Made by a program: the position numbers and the translations under genes. A stretch of 64,000 nucleotides of DNA from CAWCHZ01 sp963795555 (GTDB taxonomy: Bacteria > Actinomycetota > Thermoleophilia > Solirubrobacterales > Solirubrobacteraceae): positions 1,364,001 to 1,428,000 of the forward strand of contig CAWCHZ010000002.1 in NCBI GenBank assembly GCA_963795555.1. The letters are read 5' to 3'. The notes below the pieces were generated by a model. It did not search any database, was not told the DNA's origin, and was given only the letters and a program-made list of their open reading frames with translations. Every line of letters begins with the position of its first letter. Position 1 is the stretch's first letter. Positions 42,908 to 51,110 of this stretch are shown here, piece by piece.

Positions 42908-44560
42908 GTGGAAGCCTCCGCCCTCACCCACGCCGGACCGCTGGGGATCCCCGGCTGCTCGCCACTGCTGCGCCTGCAGTCGGATGAGCGTCTGATCGCG
43001 CTCACGCGGCGCGGCAACCATTCGGCCTTCGAGACGCTCGTCGCTCGCTATTCGTCCAGGCTGCTCGCCTTCTGCCGGCACATGCTGGGCTCCAAGGAGG
43101 ACGCCGAGGACGTCTTGCAGGAGGTCTTCGCCGCGGCCTTCAACGCGATCCAGGCAGACGACCGTCCGATCAACGTACGGCCGTGGCTCTATCGCATCGC
43201 ACGCAACCGGTCGCTCAACCATCTCCGCCGCGTCCAGCCGATCGGCGTCGACTCGATGGATGTGCACTACTCCGAGGCGGGCCTGACGACCGCCGACAAG
43301 GCGCATCGGCGCGAGGAGTTCCGGCTGCTGATCGCAGACGTCCAGCAGCTGCCCGAGACCCAGCGCAGCGCGCTGCTGCTGCGCGAGATCGAGGCGCTCT
43401 CCTACGAGCAGATCGCGGAGGCGATGGACACGACCGTGCCGAGCGTCAAGTCGCTGCTCGTCAGGGCGCGCGTCTCGCTCGCGGAGGCCGCCGAGGCACG
43501 CCAGCTGTCCTGCGCGGAGGTGCGGCTCGAGCTGGGCGCCGTTGCCGAGGGGTTGCAGCGCACGCCGGCGCCGGTGCGCCGGCATGTGCGCAGCTGCGAT
43601 CGTTGCGCGACGTTTCGCAAGCAGCTGCGCTCGACCAACCGCGTGCTGGCGGCGACCCTCCCGGTCGGACCGGCGATCCTGGTCAAGAAGCTGCTGGTCG
43701 CACATCTCGGCTCCACCGCAACCGCCGGCGGAGGCGTCACCGCGGCGAGCTCGGGGGCGGGGATGATCTCCGCCGGGTCAGGCGCGGGCGGGATGATCTC
43801 CGCCGGGTCAGGCGCGGGCGGGATGATCTCCGCCGGAGCGGCCGCGATCGCCACGAAGGCGGCCGCCGGCCTGGCGGCAGCGGCGATCGTCACGGCCGGC
43901 GCGGTCGAGGTCCAGCGGGTCACGACCCATCACACCCACCGCGCGGGCGTGGCCCATCTCGTTCGCGCCCCGATCGCGCTCGCGCGCACGGGTGGCACGG
44001 CGGAGACCGCCGCGTTGCGACCGAAGCCGACGGGCGCCGGCAGCCCCCAGCCGATCAGCGCTCGCGCCGACAAGGCCGGCGGCAGACGGCTGCTGACTCG
44101 GCTTACGCGAGCCGACAAGCCTCCGGTCGCTGTCCCGGGCAGCCCGCAGCCGATGGTCGCGGGGACGTTCGCCGCCTCCGGCAGCGCTCAGCTGCCACCG
44201 CAGTCGCTTGCCCAAGCGGTTACGCCCGCCGACACCGCTGAGCCGGGCGTCGCCACGACTGCCCCCACGACGACCTCCAGCGAGCCGTCCGGCGCAGGCG
44301 TCGTGGCTGTCCCGGGCCCCATCGCGGTCGCACCGATCGCCAGCCCGGTCGCAGGCGACACACCCACGGCCGGCGCATCGGCGGGTGGCGGACCGACGAG
44401 CGACGCGTCGGCTGGCAGCGCGCCAGCTGGCAGCGCGCCAGCGAACGCCCCGGCCGCGGACGCCCCGTCGGATACGACCGGCGGCCCCCCGGCTGGCGCA
44501 CCGACCGACGCGACACCGACCGGCGGCCCCCCGGCCGGCGGCGCGGCACCGACCTCCTAG
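42908..44560 (+). CDS. ECF RNA polymerase sigma factor with zinc-finger and long low-complexity C-terminal extension
   Basis: 550 residues. Sigma region 2 (about 35-105: FETLVARYSSRLLAFCRHML, EDAEDVLQEVFAAAFNAI, RPWLYRIARNRSLNHLRR) and region 4 (about 140-195: LPETQRSALLLREIEALSYE and EAMDTTVPSVKSLLVRAR) are standard. An anti-sigma-like zinc motif VRRHVRSCDRCATFRKQL follows. Then come a Gly/Ala/Ser repeat region, a possible helix near 315-335 and about 220 residues rich in Ala, Pro, Thr and Gly. Such ECF proteins carry their own control domain. The start is GTG 42908. Confidence 0.85.
   Translation: MEASALTHAGPLGIPGCSPLLRLQSDERLIALTRRGNHSAFETLVARYSSRLLAFCRHMLGSKEDAEDVLQEVFAAAFNAIQADDRPINVRPWLYRIARNRSLNHLRRVQPIGVDSMDVHYSEAGLTTADKAHRREEFRLLIADVQQLPETQRSALLLREIEALSYEQIAEAMDTTVPSVKSLLVRARVSLAEAAEARQLSCAEVRLELGAVAEGLQRTPAPVRRHVRSCDRCATFRKQLRSTNRVLAATLPVGPAILVKKLLVAHLGSTATAGGGVTAASSGAGMISAGSGAGGMISAGSGAGGMISAGAAAIATKAAAGLAAAAIVTAGAVEVQRVTTHHTHRAGVAHLVRAPIALARTGGTAETAALRPKPTGAGSPQPISARADKAGGRRLLTRLTRADKPPVAVPGSPQPMVAGTFAASGSAQLPPQSLAQAVTPADTAEPGVATTAPTTTSSEPSGAGVVAVPGPIAVAPIASPVAGDTPTAGASAGGGPTSDASAGSAPAGSAPANAPAADAPSDTTGGPPAGAPTDATPTGGPPAGGAAPTS
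43761..43836 (+). repeat. 30-bp tandem repeat inside the sigma-factor gene
   Basis: Two and a half copies of a 30-bp unit beginning GGATGATCTCCGCCGGGTCA at 43761, 43791 and 43821. It encodes the 10-residue repeat around GMISAGSGAG. It keeps frame and lies between the zinc motif and the hydrophobic segment. Confidence 0.8.
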
Positions 44561-45477
44561 CCCAGCCCGATCGCCCGCAGCCGGCGCTGCAGCGCCTGCA
44601 GCGCGAAGGCGCGGACCTCGCTGACGCTGAAGCCGAAGAAGCCCTCGTCCTCCTGCTGGGGGGCCATCCACTTGGGCCGCAGGACCTCACTGGCGATCGG
44701 CACGCTCTCGGCCAGCATTCGCTCGACGCGCACGCGCAGCTCCGGGGAGCGCGCCACCATGTCCGACAGCAGCCGGGCGCCGAAGGCCACGTGACGATGC
44801 TCGTCACGCGCCACCTTGATCAGCCCGTCGACGAACGTCGGCAGCGTGCCGATGCGCGTGTTGTGCTCGATGATGAAGTGCTGACCGGTCAGCGCGAGCA
44901 TCCCCTCGATCACGATGTGGTAGAGCGTGACCGCCTCCACCAGCGCGCCGACGTCCTGCGGCTCGCGCACCAGGCGCTCGACGCGGTCGGGCAGCAGCTC
45001 GTCGAAGAGGCGTTTGAAGGCGCTGTTGACATGCTCGCCGGCACCAGCGAGCCGCTGCCCCAGATCGCCCGCCTCCCGCTGCCCCAGATCGCCCGCGTCC
45101 AGCACCCCAACCTCCGCATGGAAGCGATCGAAGAACACCACGTGACGCGCCTCGTCGGCGATCTGCGTGCAGAGGAACAGGCGCATCTCCTCGTCGGGGA
45201 CGGCGCGCATGATCGGGCCGAGCTCCGCCGCCACGCGCTGCTCGCCGATGAAGAACGAGGCCAGCCCATGCATCCGTGCGCTGCGCTCCTCGGGTGGGAT
45301 CCGCTCCCACCAATCGCTGCGATCGCGCGCGAAATCAAGCTCGCTTGCCGACCACTGCTGCCGTTCCCAGAGGGCGTAGAGCTGGCGGTAGTCGAGCAGC
45401 CGCGCAGGCGAGCGCCGCCCATCGAGCGCGGGATCGCGCGTCGCCCGGAAGTCCGGGCGCTGCTCCAGAGCGCTCAC
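44557..45477 (-). CDS. R2-like ligand-binding oxidase (R2lox) / ribonucleotide reductase R2-like protein
   Basis: 306 residues from GTG 45477. It is a ferritin-like four-helix diiron protein. Ligand motifs in order are GEQRVAAELGPIMRA (Glu), CTQIADEARHVVFFDRF (ExxH), HIVIEGMLALTGQHF (Glu) and VARDEHRHVAFGARLL (ExxH). This pattern and length match the actinobacterial R2lox group, which houses a Mn/Fe site, rather than class Ia NrdB. The start is uncertain because the upstream DNA is an 18-bp repeat that stays open in frame. An internal 24-bp duplication adds eight residues. Confidence 0.8.
   Translation of the reverse strand: MSALEQRPDFRATRDPALDGRRSPARLLDYRQLYALWERQQWSASELDFARDRSDWWERIPPEERSARMHGLASFFIGEQRVAAELGPIMRAVPDEEMRLFLCTQIADEARHVVFFDRFHAEVGVLDAGDLGQREAGDLGQRLAGAGEHVNSAFKRLFDELLPDRVERLVREPQDVGALVEAVTLYHIVIEGMLALTGQHFIIEHNTRIGTLPTFVDGLIKVARDEHRHVAFGARLLSDMVARSPELRVRVERMLAESVPIASEVLRPKWMAPQQEDEGFFGFSVSEVRAFALQALQRRLRAIGLG
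45054..45096. repeat. In-frame duplication inside the R2lox gene
   Basis: The 19-bp word GCTGCCCCAGATCGCCCGC occurs at 45054-45072 and 45078-45096 (24-bp period). It gives the repeated peptide AGDLGQR in a loop between diiron ligand helices. Confidence 0.75.
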
Positions 45478-45490
45478 CGAGCCGCCGCGC

Positions 45491-45597
45491 GTGCGCTCAT
45501 GCGCCGGCGTGCGCTCATGCGCCGGCGTGCGCTCATGCGCCGGCGTGCGCTCATGCGCCGGCGTGCGCTCATGCGCCGGCGTGCGCTCATGCGCCGT
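45491..45597. repeat. 18-bp minisatellite, six copies
   Basis: Unit GTGCGCTCATGCGCCGGC, six perfect or near-perfect copies from 45491; only the last differs at its 3' end. It fills the whole gap between the upstream hydrolase stop codon, which lies inside the last unit, and the R2lox start. Each unit contains the small palindrome GCGC-TCAT-GCGC. There are no unique spacers, so it is not CRISPR. Confidence 0.9.
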
Positions 45598-46285
45598 TTG
45601 TCTGACCCGGCTCGAGCGTGTGCGTCTGACCCGGCTCGAGCACGACCACACGCGACTGGGTGCGAGCCTCGACGTCGGCCTTGAAGGCGTGGGGGTCGGC
45701 GTCGATGATCGGGAACGTGCTGTAGTGGCAGGGGATCACGGTCTTGGCGCCGACCAGCTCCGCCGCCACCGCCGCGTCCCAGCGGTCCATCGTGTAGTGA
45801 CCGCCGATGCACATCAGCGCGACGTCGATCGGGTCACGCCGCCCGACCAGCGCGAGATCCGAGAACAGGCAGGTGTCACCGAGGTGGTAGACGACCGTGC
45901 CACCGACGTTGATCACGAGACCCACCGGCGTGTTGACGGTCCCGCGGGGCGTCAGCGACGTGTGCCAGGCAGGCACCAGGCGAACCCAGCCCCAGTCGAA
46001 CTGCACGGTACCGCCGAGGTTGGGATCAACGGTATCGAGCCCCAGTGCCTTCAGCTCATCCGCGATCTCGACGACGGCCAGCACGCGCGCGCCCGTGCGC
46101 TGGGCGATCTCCACGACGTCGCCGTAGTGATCGATGTGACCGTGGGTCAGCAGGATCGCCGTCGGGTCGATCTCGTCGGGGCCGATCGGCGCCTTGGGGT
46201 TGCCCTTCAGGAACGGGTCGATCAGCAGCGTGGTCTGCTCGTGGCGCAGCTCGAATGCCGCATGGCCGAGGAAGCGGATCTCCAT
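45587..46285 (-). CDS. UPF0173 metal-dependent hydrolase (UlaG-like beta-lactamase fold)
   Basis: 232 residues. The metallo-beta-lactamase zinc motif is HGHIDHYGD. The start MEIRFLGHAAFELR and VYHLGDTCLFSDLALVG, CIGGHYTMD and IPCHYSTFP are characteristic of the UPF0173/UlaG-like group. The substrate is unknown. The C-terminus contains a small duplication (LEPGQTHTLEPGQT), and the stop codon lies in the 18-bp minisatellite, suggesting slippage has reshaped the gene end. The next upstream gene ends 3 bp before its start codon. Confidence 0.88.
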   Translation of the reverse strand: MEIRFLGHAAFELRHEQTTLLIDPFLKGNPKAPIGPDEIDPTAILLTHGHIDHYGDVVEIAQRTGARVLAVVEIADELKALGLDTVDPNLGGTVQFDWGWVRLVPAWHTSLTPRGTVNTPVGLVINVGGTVVYHLGDTCLFSDLALVGRRDPIDVALMCIGGHYTMDRWDAAVAAELVGAKTVIPCHYSTFPIIDADPHAFKADVEARTQSRVVVLEPGQTHTLEPGQTNGA

Positions 46286-46288
46286 TGA

Positions 46289-46618
46289 CTACTCCTTGGG
46301 GTCGGTCCGGTTGAGCTCGCGGGCCAGCTCATAGCCGACTGCCACGCCGACGAGCATGCCCATCCGGGTCTCCTCGGCCAGCAGCGTGCGCACCGCGCGC
46401 AGACGCTCGCCGTCGTCGTCGTGAGCGGCCGCGCGCTGCACCTGCTCCTCATGGGCAGCGCCAAACCAGCCGCCGGCGGCCAGCGCCTCGTCGAGCACGC
46501 GCTGCAGCGCCGGCGCCGTGCGCGCGATGATGTCCTGCGCCTCGCGGAAGCGCTCGGCATCCGTCAGCGCGGCGACCGCGGCCTCGACCTCGGCGTCGCT
46601 GAATGCTCGCTCGGGCAT
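46289..46618 (-). CDS. Conserved hypothetical helical protein
   Basis: 109 residues, almost wholly helical by eye: FSDAEVEAAVAALTDAERF, ALQRVLDEALAAGGWFGAAH and RMGMLVGVAVGYELARELNR. No family is recognised. It lies 3 bp upstream of the UPF0173 gene on the same strand, so the two are co-transcribed. No signal peptide is visible. Confidence 0.65.
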   Translation of the reverse strand: MPERAFSDAEVEAAVAALTDAERFREAQDIIARTAPALQRVLDEALAAGGWFGAAHEEQVQRAAAHDDDGERLRAVRTLLAEETRMGMLVGVAVGYELARELNRTDPKE

Positions 46619-46684
46619 CGGCCGCCATCATAGGGGTGGCATGGCAGCCGACCGCCCGCCGCGCTCAGCGGCCGGCGACCAGGC

Positions 46685-47437
46685 TCATTCGCCGGCGCCG
46701 AGCCGCGCGAGCGGCGCGCCGATCAGCAGCCCGGCGGCGCCACCAGCGACTCCCGCCACGACGTCGGCCTCGTCGGTCACGACCGGCATCAGCAGCAGAA
46801 CCGCCGCGAACGCGAGCACGCCCAGCCCGTCCCACTCCACCGTGCGGTTGCGGCGCAGCGCGGCCAGATGCGGCAGCGCCCACGCAGCCAGCAGCCCGAG
46901 TGCCGCGGCGTTGCCGCCGGCGGCGTAAGGAAAGCGCTCGAGCACCGCGGCGACGGCCATCCCGGCGGCGCCGCAACCGGCGAAGATCATCAGCGTCGGC
47001 AGCGGTCCGTGACGTCGCTCGAGCAGCCCGCCGAACAGCGCCACCGCGGTCAGCGCGACCACCAGGTAGCCGAGGTTCACGTAGACGAGCGATGCGCTCA
47101 GCGTGCGCCACCATTCCCCCGCGGGCTTGCCGACGACCGCCAGGCGATCGAAGTCCACGATGTTCACGTGCCAGGCGATCGTCGCCAGCACGCTGGCGAC
47201 GATCAGCGCGCCACTCGCATACGGCCGCGGATCGCCGCGGATGCCGGGAATCTCGCCGCTGCGCAGGCGGCCGAGCGAGGAGGCGGTCATGCGGCGCCGT
47301 CGCTCGCGCCCGGCGCGGTCGAGCCGCGGGGCTCGCTTGCGCAGTCGTCCGCCGCAGTACGGACACTCGGTGATGTACGGACTCACCTCGGATCCGCAGT
47401 TCTTGCAGATCACGAAGAGCTCCGGTCCGGTCGACAT
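46685..47437 (-). CDS. Rhomboid-like membrane protein with N-terminal zinc ribbon, catalytic residues apparently lost
   Basis: 250 residues. The N-terminal zinc ribbon (CKNCGSEVSPYITECPYCGG, about 11-30) is followed by a basic linker and about six membrane helices in a rhomboid layout. The loop EWWRTLSASLVYVNLGYLVV matches the rhomboid WR motif region. Where active rhomboids have GxSG, the sequence reads AGGNAAALG, and the last helix VAGVAGGAAGLLIG has no His. It is thus probably a pseudo-rhomboid that binds rather than cuts membrane proteins. Confidence 0.75.
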   Translation of the reverse strand: MSTGPELFVICKNCGSEVSPYITECPYCGGRLRKRAPRLDRAGRERRRRMTASSLGRLRSGEIPGIRGDPRPYASGALIVASVLATIAWHVNIVDFDRLAVVGKPAGEWWRTLSASLVYVNLGYLVVALTAVALFGGLLERRHGPLPTLMIFAGCGAAGMAVAAVLERFPYAAGGNAAALGLLAAWALPHLAALRRNRTVEWDGLGVLAFAAVLLLMPVVTDEADVVAGVAGGAAGLLIGAPLARLGAGE

Positions 47438-47545
47438 CGCCTAAGCGATTCTAGTCCCGCGCCGTGGGCGCGCGGCGGGTCCGTCACGGTCGTCTCGGGA
47501 CGGCGCGCGGCGGGTGCTCCACGGCCGTCGCGGGAGGGCGCGCGA

Positions 47546-48673
47546 TCAGCCCGTGCTTGCGGCCACGATCTCGGCGATCACCTCGCGCAGATCCTGGTTT
47601 GCCTCGTAGACGACGAGCTGACGGCGCGCGCCGTTGCCGCGCTCGAGCAGGTCGTCGATCGCCTCCAGCGCGTCGGCGCCGCCGAGCTCGCGAGCGTGCG
47701 CGCGCATCCGATCGCAGACGCGCCGCACGAGCGCCCTGGTGGCGACCGTGCGGCTGCTCGGCAGGTCGATGAGCGCGCCCTCGAGGCCATGGCGCGCCGC
47801 GAGCCACTTGTTCTCGTCGAGCATCTCGTACGGGTACTCGCTGAGCTGCTTGCCCGCGTCGTAGTGCTCGGCGAGCTCCTTGACCATCGCCTGCACCAGC
47901 GCGGCGATCCCGAGCGTGTGCTCGACACGCGTCTGGGCGTCCATCACACGCACCTCGACCGTGCCGAAGTTGGGGTGCGGGCGCACGTCGTACCAGAGGT
48001 AGGTGTAGTCCTCGATCACGCCGCTGTCGACCATGAACGAGATCCGCCGCTCGTAATCCGACCAATCGCGGTACATGGGCGGTATGCCGACACGCGGGAA
48101 GGCCCGGAACAAGGGCGTGCGCACCGACTCCAGGCCCGTCGCGTCAGAGCGCCAGAACGGCGAGTTGGCCGACAGGGCGAGCAGGATCGGCAGGTGCACG
48201 CGCATCCCGTTGCTGACATGGATCGCCTTCTCGGGATCGTCGAGCCCAACGTGCACGTGCATCCCGAAGATCAGCTCCTGGCGCGCCACGAAGCGCAGCG
48301 CGTTGACGATCTCGCGGTAGCGCGGGCGCGCGACGATGCGCTGGTCCTCCCACATGGCGAAGGGGTGAGTCCCGGCCGACGCGACCGTCAGGTTGCGCCG
48401 CTCGGCGAGCTGGCGGACGCCGCGACGCAGCGCGCGCAGCTGGGTGCCGGCCTCTTCGAGGTCGCGGCAGGGCGCCGTCGAGATCTCCAGCACCGACTCC
48501 ATCAGCTCGGGCTTGATCTCGCCCGCGATGCCGGGGGGCAGCGGCGAGCGCTCGTCGTTGTCCTCCAGCAGCCGCTCGATGGCATTGGAGAGCTCGAACG
48601 ACTCGGGATCGAGGATCATCAACTCCTCCTCGATGCCGATCGTGAAGTCCGGGCCGTGGAAGCGCTGCTCCAT
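47546..48673 (-). CDS. Carboxylate-amine ligase, GCS2/YbdK family
   Basis: 375 residues. Signatures: FTIGIEEELMILDPESFEL at the N-terminus, SVLEISTAPC, FGMHVHVGLDDPEKAIHV and NFGTVEVRVMDAQTRVEHTL. The family is related to glutamate-cysteine ligase and joins an amino acid to another amine using ATP; some members have weak glutamate-cysteine ligase activity. ATG 48673 is used; TTG 48685 would add four residues. It is divergent from the aldolase gene with about 70 bp between. Confidence 0.87.
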   Translation of the reverse strand: MEQRFHGPDFTIGIEEELMILDPESFELSNAIERLLEDNDERSPLPPGIAGEIKPELMESVLEISTAPCRDLEEAGTQLRALRRGVRQLAERRNLTVASAGTHPFAMWEDQRIVARPRYREIVNALRFVARQELIFGMHVHVGLDDPEKAIHVSNGMRVHLPILLALSANSPFWRSDATGLESVRTPLFRAFPRVGIPPMYRDWSDYERRISFMVDSGVIEDYTYLWYDVRPHPNFGTVEVRVMDAQTRVEHTLGIAALVQAMVKELAEHYDAGKQLSEYPYEMLDENKWLAARHGLEGALIDLPSSRTVATRALVRRVCDRMRAHARELGGADALEAIDDLLERGNGARRQLVVYEANQDLREVIAEIVAASTG

Positions 48674-48743
48674 GGGCTCGCGCAAGGGTAGCCGGGGTAC
48701 ACTGCGAAAAACGAGCCGAACCGCAAGGAGCTACTCGAGGACG

Positions 48744-49667
48744 ATGGCCACGACCGCCCCGCTCACCGAGCAGAAATCGCTGCTAGCCGTGCTGTCCCCC
48801 GGCAAGCGGGCCCGCCTGCACCGCCTGCTCTACAAGTACGGCCCAGGTCACGGGACGCTGATGCTGCTGCCAATCGACCAGGGCATCGAACACGGTCCAC
48901 GCGATTTCTTCCCCAACCCAGCCTCCAAGGACCCCGACTACCAGTTCCGCCTCGCCGCCGAAGCCGGCTACTCGGCGCTCGCCTGCCAGATCGGGCTTGC
49001 CGAGAAGTACTACCCGGACTACGCGGGCGCGGTGCCGCTGATCCTCAAGATCAACGGCAAGACCGACATCCCGTCGTCGGACGAGGCGTTCTCGACGCTC
49101 ACCGCGTCGGTCGAGGACGCCGTTCGGCTCGGCGCCGACGCGGTCGGCTACACGCTCTACGCCGGATCCCCGAGCCAGGGGCTCGACATCCAGCAGCTCG
49201 CCAAGGTCCGCGCCGACTGCGATCGCTGGGGCATGCCGCTGATCATCTGGGCCTATCCGCGTGGACGCGACGTTGAGCGCAAGGGCGGCCAGCACTCCTT
49301 CTATGCGATCGACTACGCCGCCCGGCTGGCGATGGAGTTCGGCGCCGATGTCGTCAAGCTCAACTTGCCCAAGGTCGACCCAGCACACGACAAGGATGCG
49401 CCCGCGCCCTACAACGCGGGGGGCTGGGAGATCGACGAGATCGTGCGCCAGACCGTCGAGTCCGCCGGTCGCGCGCTGGTCGTGCTCTCGGGCGGCTCGA
49501 AGATCGACGACGAGCAGGTGCTCGAGCAGACCCGCCTGATCATGGCCGGCGGCGGCTCAGGCGTGATCTACGGTCGCAACGTCTGGCAGCGCGAATGGAA
49601 TGCCGCGCTCGAGATCATCGAGCAGATCAAGGAGACGTTGGTCTCCTCGGTGCGCCGCACGCCGTAG
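48744..49667 (+). CDS. Fructose-bisphosphate aldolase class I (DhnA/archaeal-type)
   Basis: 307 residues. ATG 48744 gives the normal N-terminus MATTAPLTEQKSLLAVLSPG; a GAGG lies 3 bp and an AAGGAG 16 bp ahead. Motifs of the Schiff-base DhnA family: LMLLPIDQGIEHGPRDFF, GYTLYAGSPSQ, the lysine region ADVVKLNLPKVDP and VLSGGSKIDDEQVLEQTRL with GGGSGVIYGRNVWQRE. It interconverts fructose-1,6-bisphosphate and triose phosphates in glycolysis/gluconeogenesis; enolase lies 8 kb further on. Confidence 0.93.
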   Translation: MATTAPLTEQKSLLAVLSPGKRARLHRLLYKYGPGHGTLMLLPIDQGIEHGPRDFFPNPASKDPDYQFRLAAEAGYSALACQIGLAEKYYPDYAGAVPLILKINGKTDIPSSDEAFSTLTASVEDAVRLGADAVGYTLYAGSPSQGLDIQQLAKVRADCDRWGMPLIIWAYPRGRDVERKGGQHSFYAIDYAARLAMEFGADVVKLNLPKVDPAHDKDAPAPYNAGGWEIDEIVRQTVESAGRALVVLSGGSKIDDEQVLEQTRLIMAGGGSGVIYGRNVWQREWNAALEIIEQIKETLVSSVRRTP

Positions 49668-49776
49668 CGCGAGCCCTCGCACGCCGTCGCGCGAGCCCCC
49701 TCGGCGGCGCCTGCGCAAGCCCATCGCCACCCGCTTGGCCTGCGCGAGCCCGTCGCGGCTGGTAGCCTGCGCGCCG

Positions 49777-50022
49777 ATGGGGATGCGGATGCGCCAGAGC
49801 ATGGCTGAGCTGGAGCGCGCGTTTGCGCGGGAGATCAGGCTCGAGCGGACTCGTCGCGAGCACCTGCGGCGCACCGCCGTGCAGCGCTCGCGCCAGCGTC
49901 GCATCGAGCGTGAGCAGGCACGCGGCTCGGTGCGCTTCGGGCTGCTCGTGCTGTCGATCATCGGCACGGCGGTCGGCGTGACCGTCGCGATGTTCGAGAC
50001 GCTCTACCACGTGATGGGCTGA
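49777..50022 (+). CDS. Small basic protein with C-terminal membrane helix
   Basis: 81 residues. The N-terminal 50 residues form a strongly basic helical stretch (MAELERAFAREIRLERTRRE and later RSRQRRIEREQARGS). One membrane helix follows (FGLLVLSIIGTAVGVTVAMF). No family is recognised. ATG 49777 is used; an in-frame ATG lies two codons on. It follows the aldolase gene after a 109-bp repetitive GC-rich gap and may share its transcript. Confidence 0.6.
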   Translation: MGMRMRQSMAELERAFAREIRLERTRREHLRRTAVQRSRQRRIEREQARGSVRFGLLVLSIIGTAVGVTVAMFETLYHVMG

Positions 50023-50109
50023 GCGCCCGCGGCCCTCGCCGGCGAGGGTGCTTCACTCAGCAGCCGCGCGCCGCTCGATGCGCACCGAGCCCGGCGGCGA
50101 TCAGCCCGA

Positions 50110-50337
50110 CTATGCGTTGCCGAGGTTCTGCAGCGCCTCGTCGACCTGCGCGCTCGCGTCTTCCTCGCTCGGCGTCCCGGAATGCATCTCCAGGTAGACC
50201 TCCTTGCGGAACACCGGGACGTCGCGGGGCGCCTGGATACCGATGCGGACCTTCTCGCCCATGATCGAGAGCACGGAGACCTCGATGTCGTCTCCGATCA
50301 TGATGCTCTGGTTGGACTTCCTCGTAAGAACCAACAT
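50110..50337 (-). CDS. csrA: Carbon storage regulator CsrA
   Basis: 75 residues, full length. It has the family N-terminus MLVLTRKSNQSIMIGDDIEV and the RNA-binding strand VRIGIQAPRDVPVFRKEVY, containing the key Arg in IQAPRDVPV. CsrA dimers bind GGA in mRNA leaders and block translation. AAGGAGGGAGG precedes the ATG closely. Its own leader therefore contains GGA repeats, so autorepression is plausible. csrA is uncommon in Actinobacteria and usually goes with flagella; no flagellar genes are in this window. Confidence 0.93.
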   Translation of the reverse strand: MLVLTRKSNQSIMIGDDIEVSVLSIMGEKVRIGIQAPRDVPVFRKEVYLEMHSGTPSEEDASAQVDEALQNLGNA

Positions 50338-50492
50338 CGGCCGCCTCCCTCCTTGCCGTCCTGGCCGCGGGGCACCCTTGGGCCGTGGGGCAACCGTTGG
50401 CTGCTGTGCCTGGGCCGCCCTCCAGGCCAGCATATCGCAGGGCCGGGGGGCGAGACAGAGTTTCAACGGGTGTTGGTAGATTCCTGCGCGGC

Positions 50493-51095
50493 ATGGCTCG
50501 TCGCTCCCTGCGCCCGCAGCTCAACCAGATTCGCGCGTGGGTGCGCCAGGGACGCACGGACGCCTGGATCGCCCACCAGCTCGAGGTCGGCGTCCAGCAG
50601 ATCGCGACCTTCAAACGCGAGAACGCGCTGGAGCCCGACAGCGAGGCAGCCCTCGAGCCGGGGCTCGAGGGCGACGACGAGATCGATCTGCGCGCCGAGG
50701 ACGACGCGCGCATCGCCGCCGAGCTCGAGGCAGCCGAAGCCCGCCGCGCTGAGGAGGAGGCCCAGCGCGCCGAGGAGGAGGCGCGCCAAGCGGAGGAGCG
50801 CGCCCGCCGCGCCGAGGAGGATGGCGATGCCGAAGCCGAGGAGGATGCGGCACCGCGCACCCGCCGACGGCGCCGTTCACGCCCCCGCCGCAAGGCACCC
50901 GGCACGCCACTGGAGGCGACCTTCGACCACGGCGAGGAGGGCTACGGCCTCTGGCTGGATCCCGCGGTCCAGGACGACGCGATCTACGCCGAGCATTGGG
51001 CGGGCCACCGGCCGGTCGAGGTCACGATCGAGGAGGATCAGATCGTGATCAGGCGCGCCGGCACCGCGGCCGGCTCCGACGACAGCGACGACTGA
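50493..51095 (+). CDS. Putative DNA-binding protein with coiled coil (uncharacterised)
   Basis: 200 residues. The N-terminus (about 5-45: LNQIRAWVRQGRTDAWIAHQ, VGVQQIATFKREN) looks like a helix-turn-helix. A Glu/Ala/Arg-rich coiled coil (about 65-120) and a basic RTRRRRRSRPRRK patch follow. The compact C-terminal domain contains FDHGEEGYGLWLDPAVQDD and VEVTIEEDQIVIRR. No family name is known to me. ATG 50493 starts at the conserved-looking MARRSLRPQL. It is divergent from csrA. Confidence 0.65.
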   Translation: MARRSLRPQLNQIRAWVRQGRTDAWIAHQLEVGVQQIATFKRENALEPDSEAALEPGLEGDDEIDLRAEDDARIAAELEAAEARRAEEEAQRAEEEARQAEERARRAEEDGDAEAEEDAAPRTRRRRRSRPRRKAPGTPLEATFDHGEEGYGLWLDPAVQDDAIYAEHWAGHRPVEVTIEEDQIVIRRAGTAAGSDDSDD

Positions 51096-51110
51096 GCGCC
51101 GCAGCGGCGC

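Noticed and set aside
45491..45597. CRISPR array
   Set aside because: 18-bp units are directly abutted with no spacers and lie in a gene-to-gene gap; it is a minisatellite.
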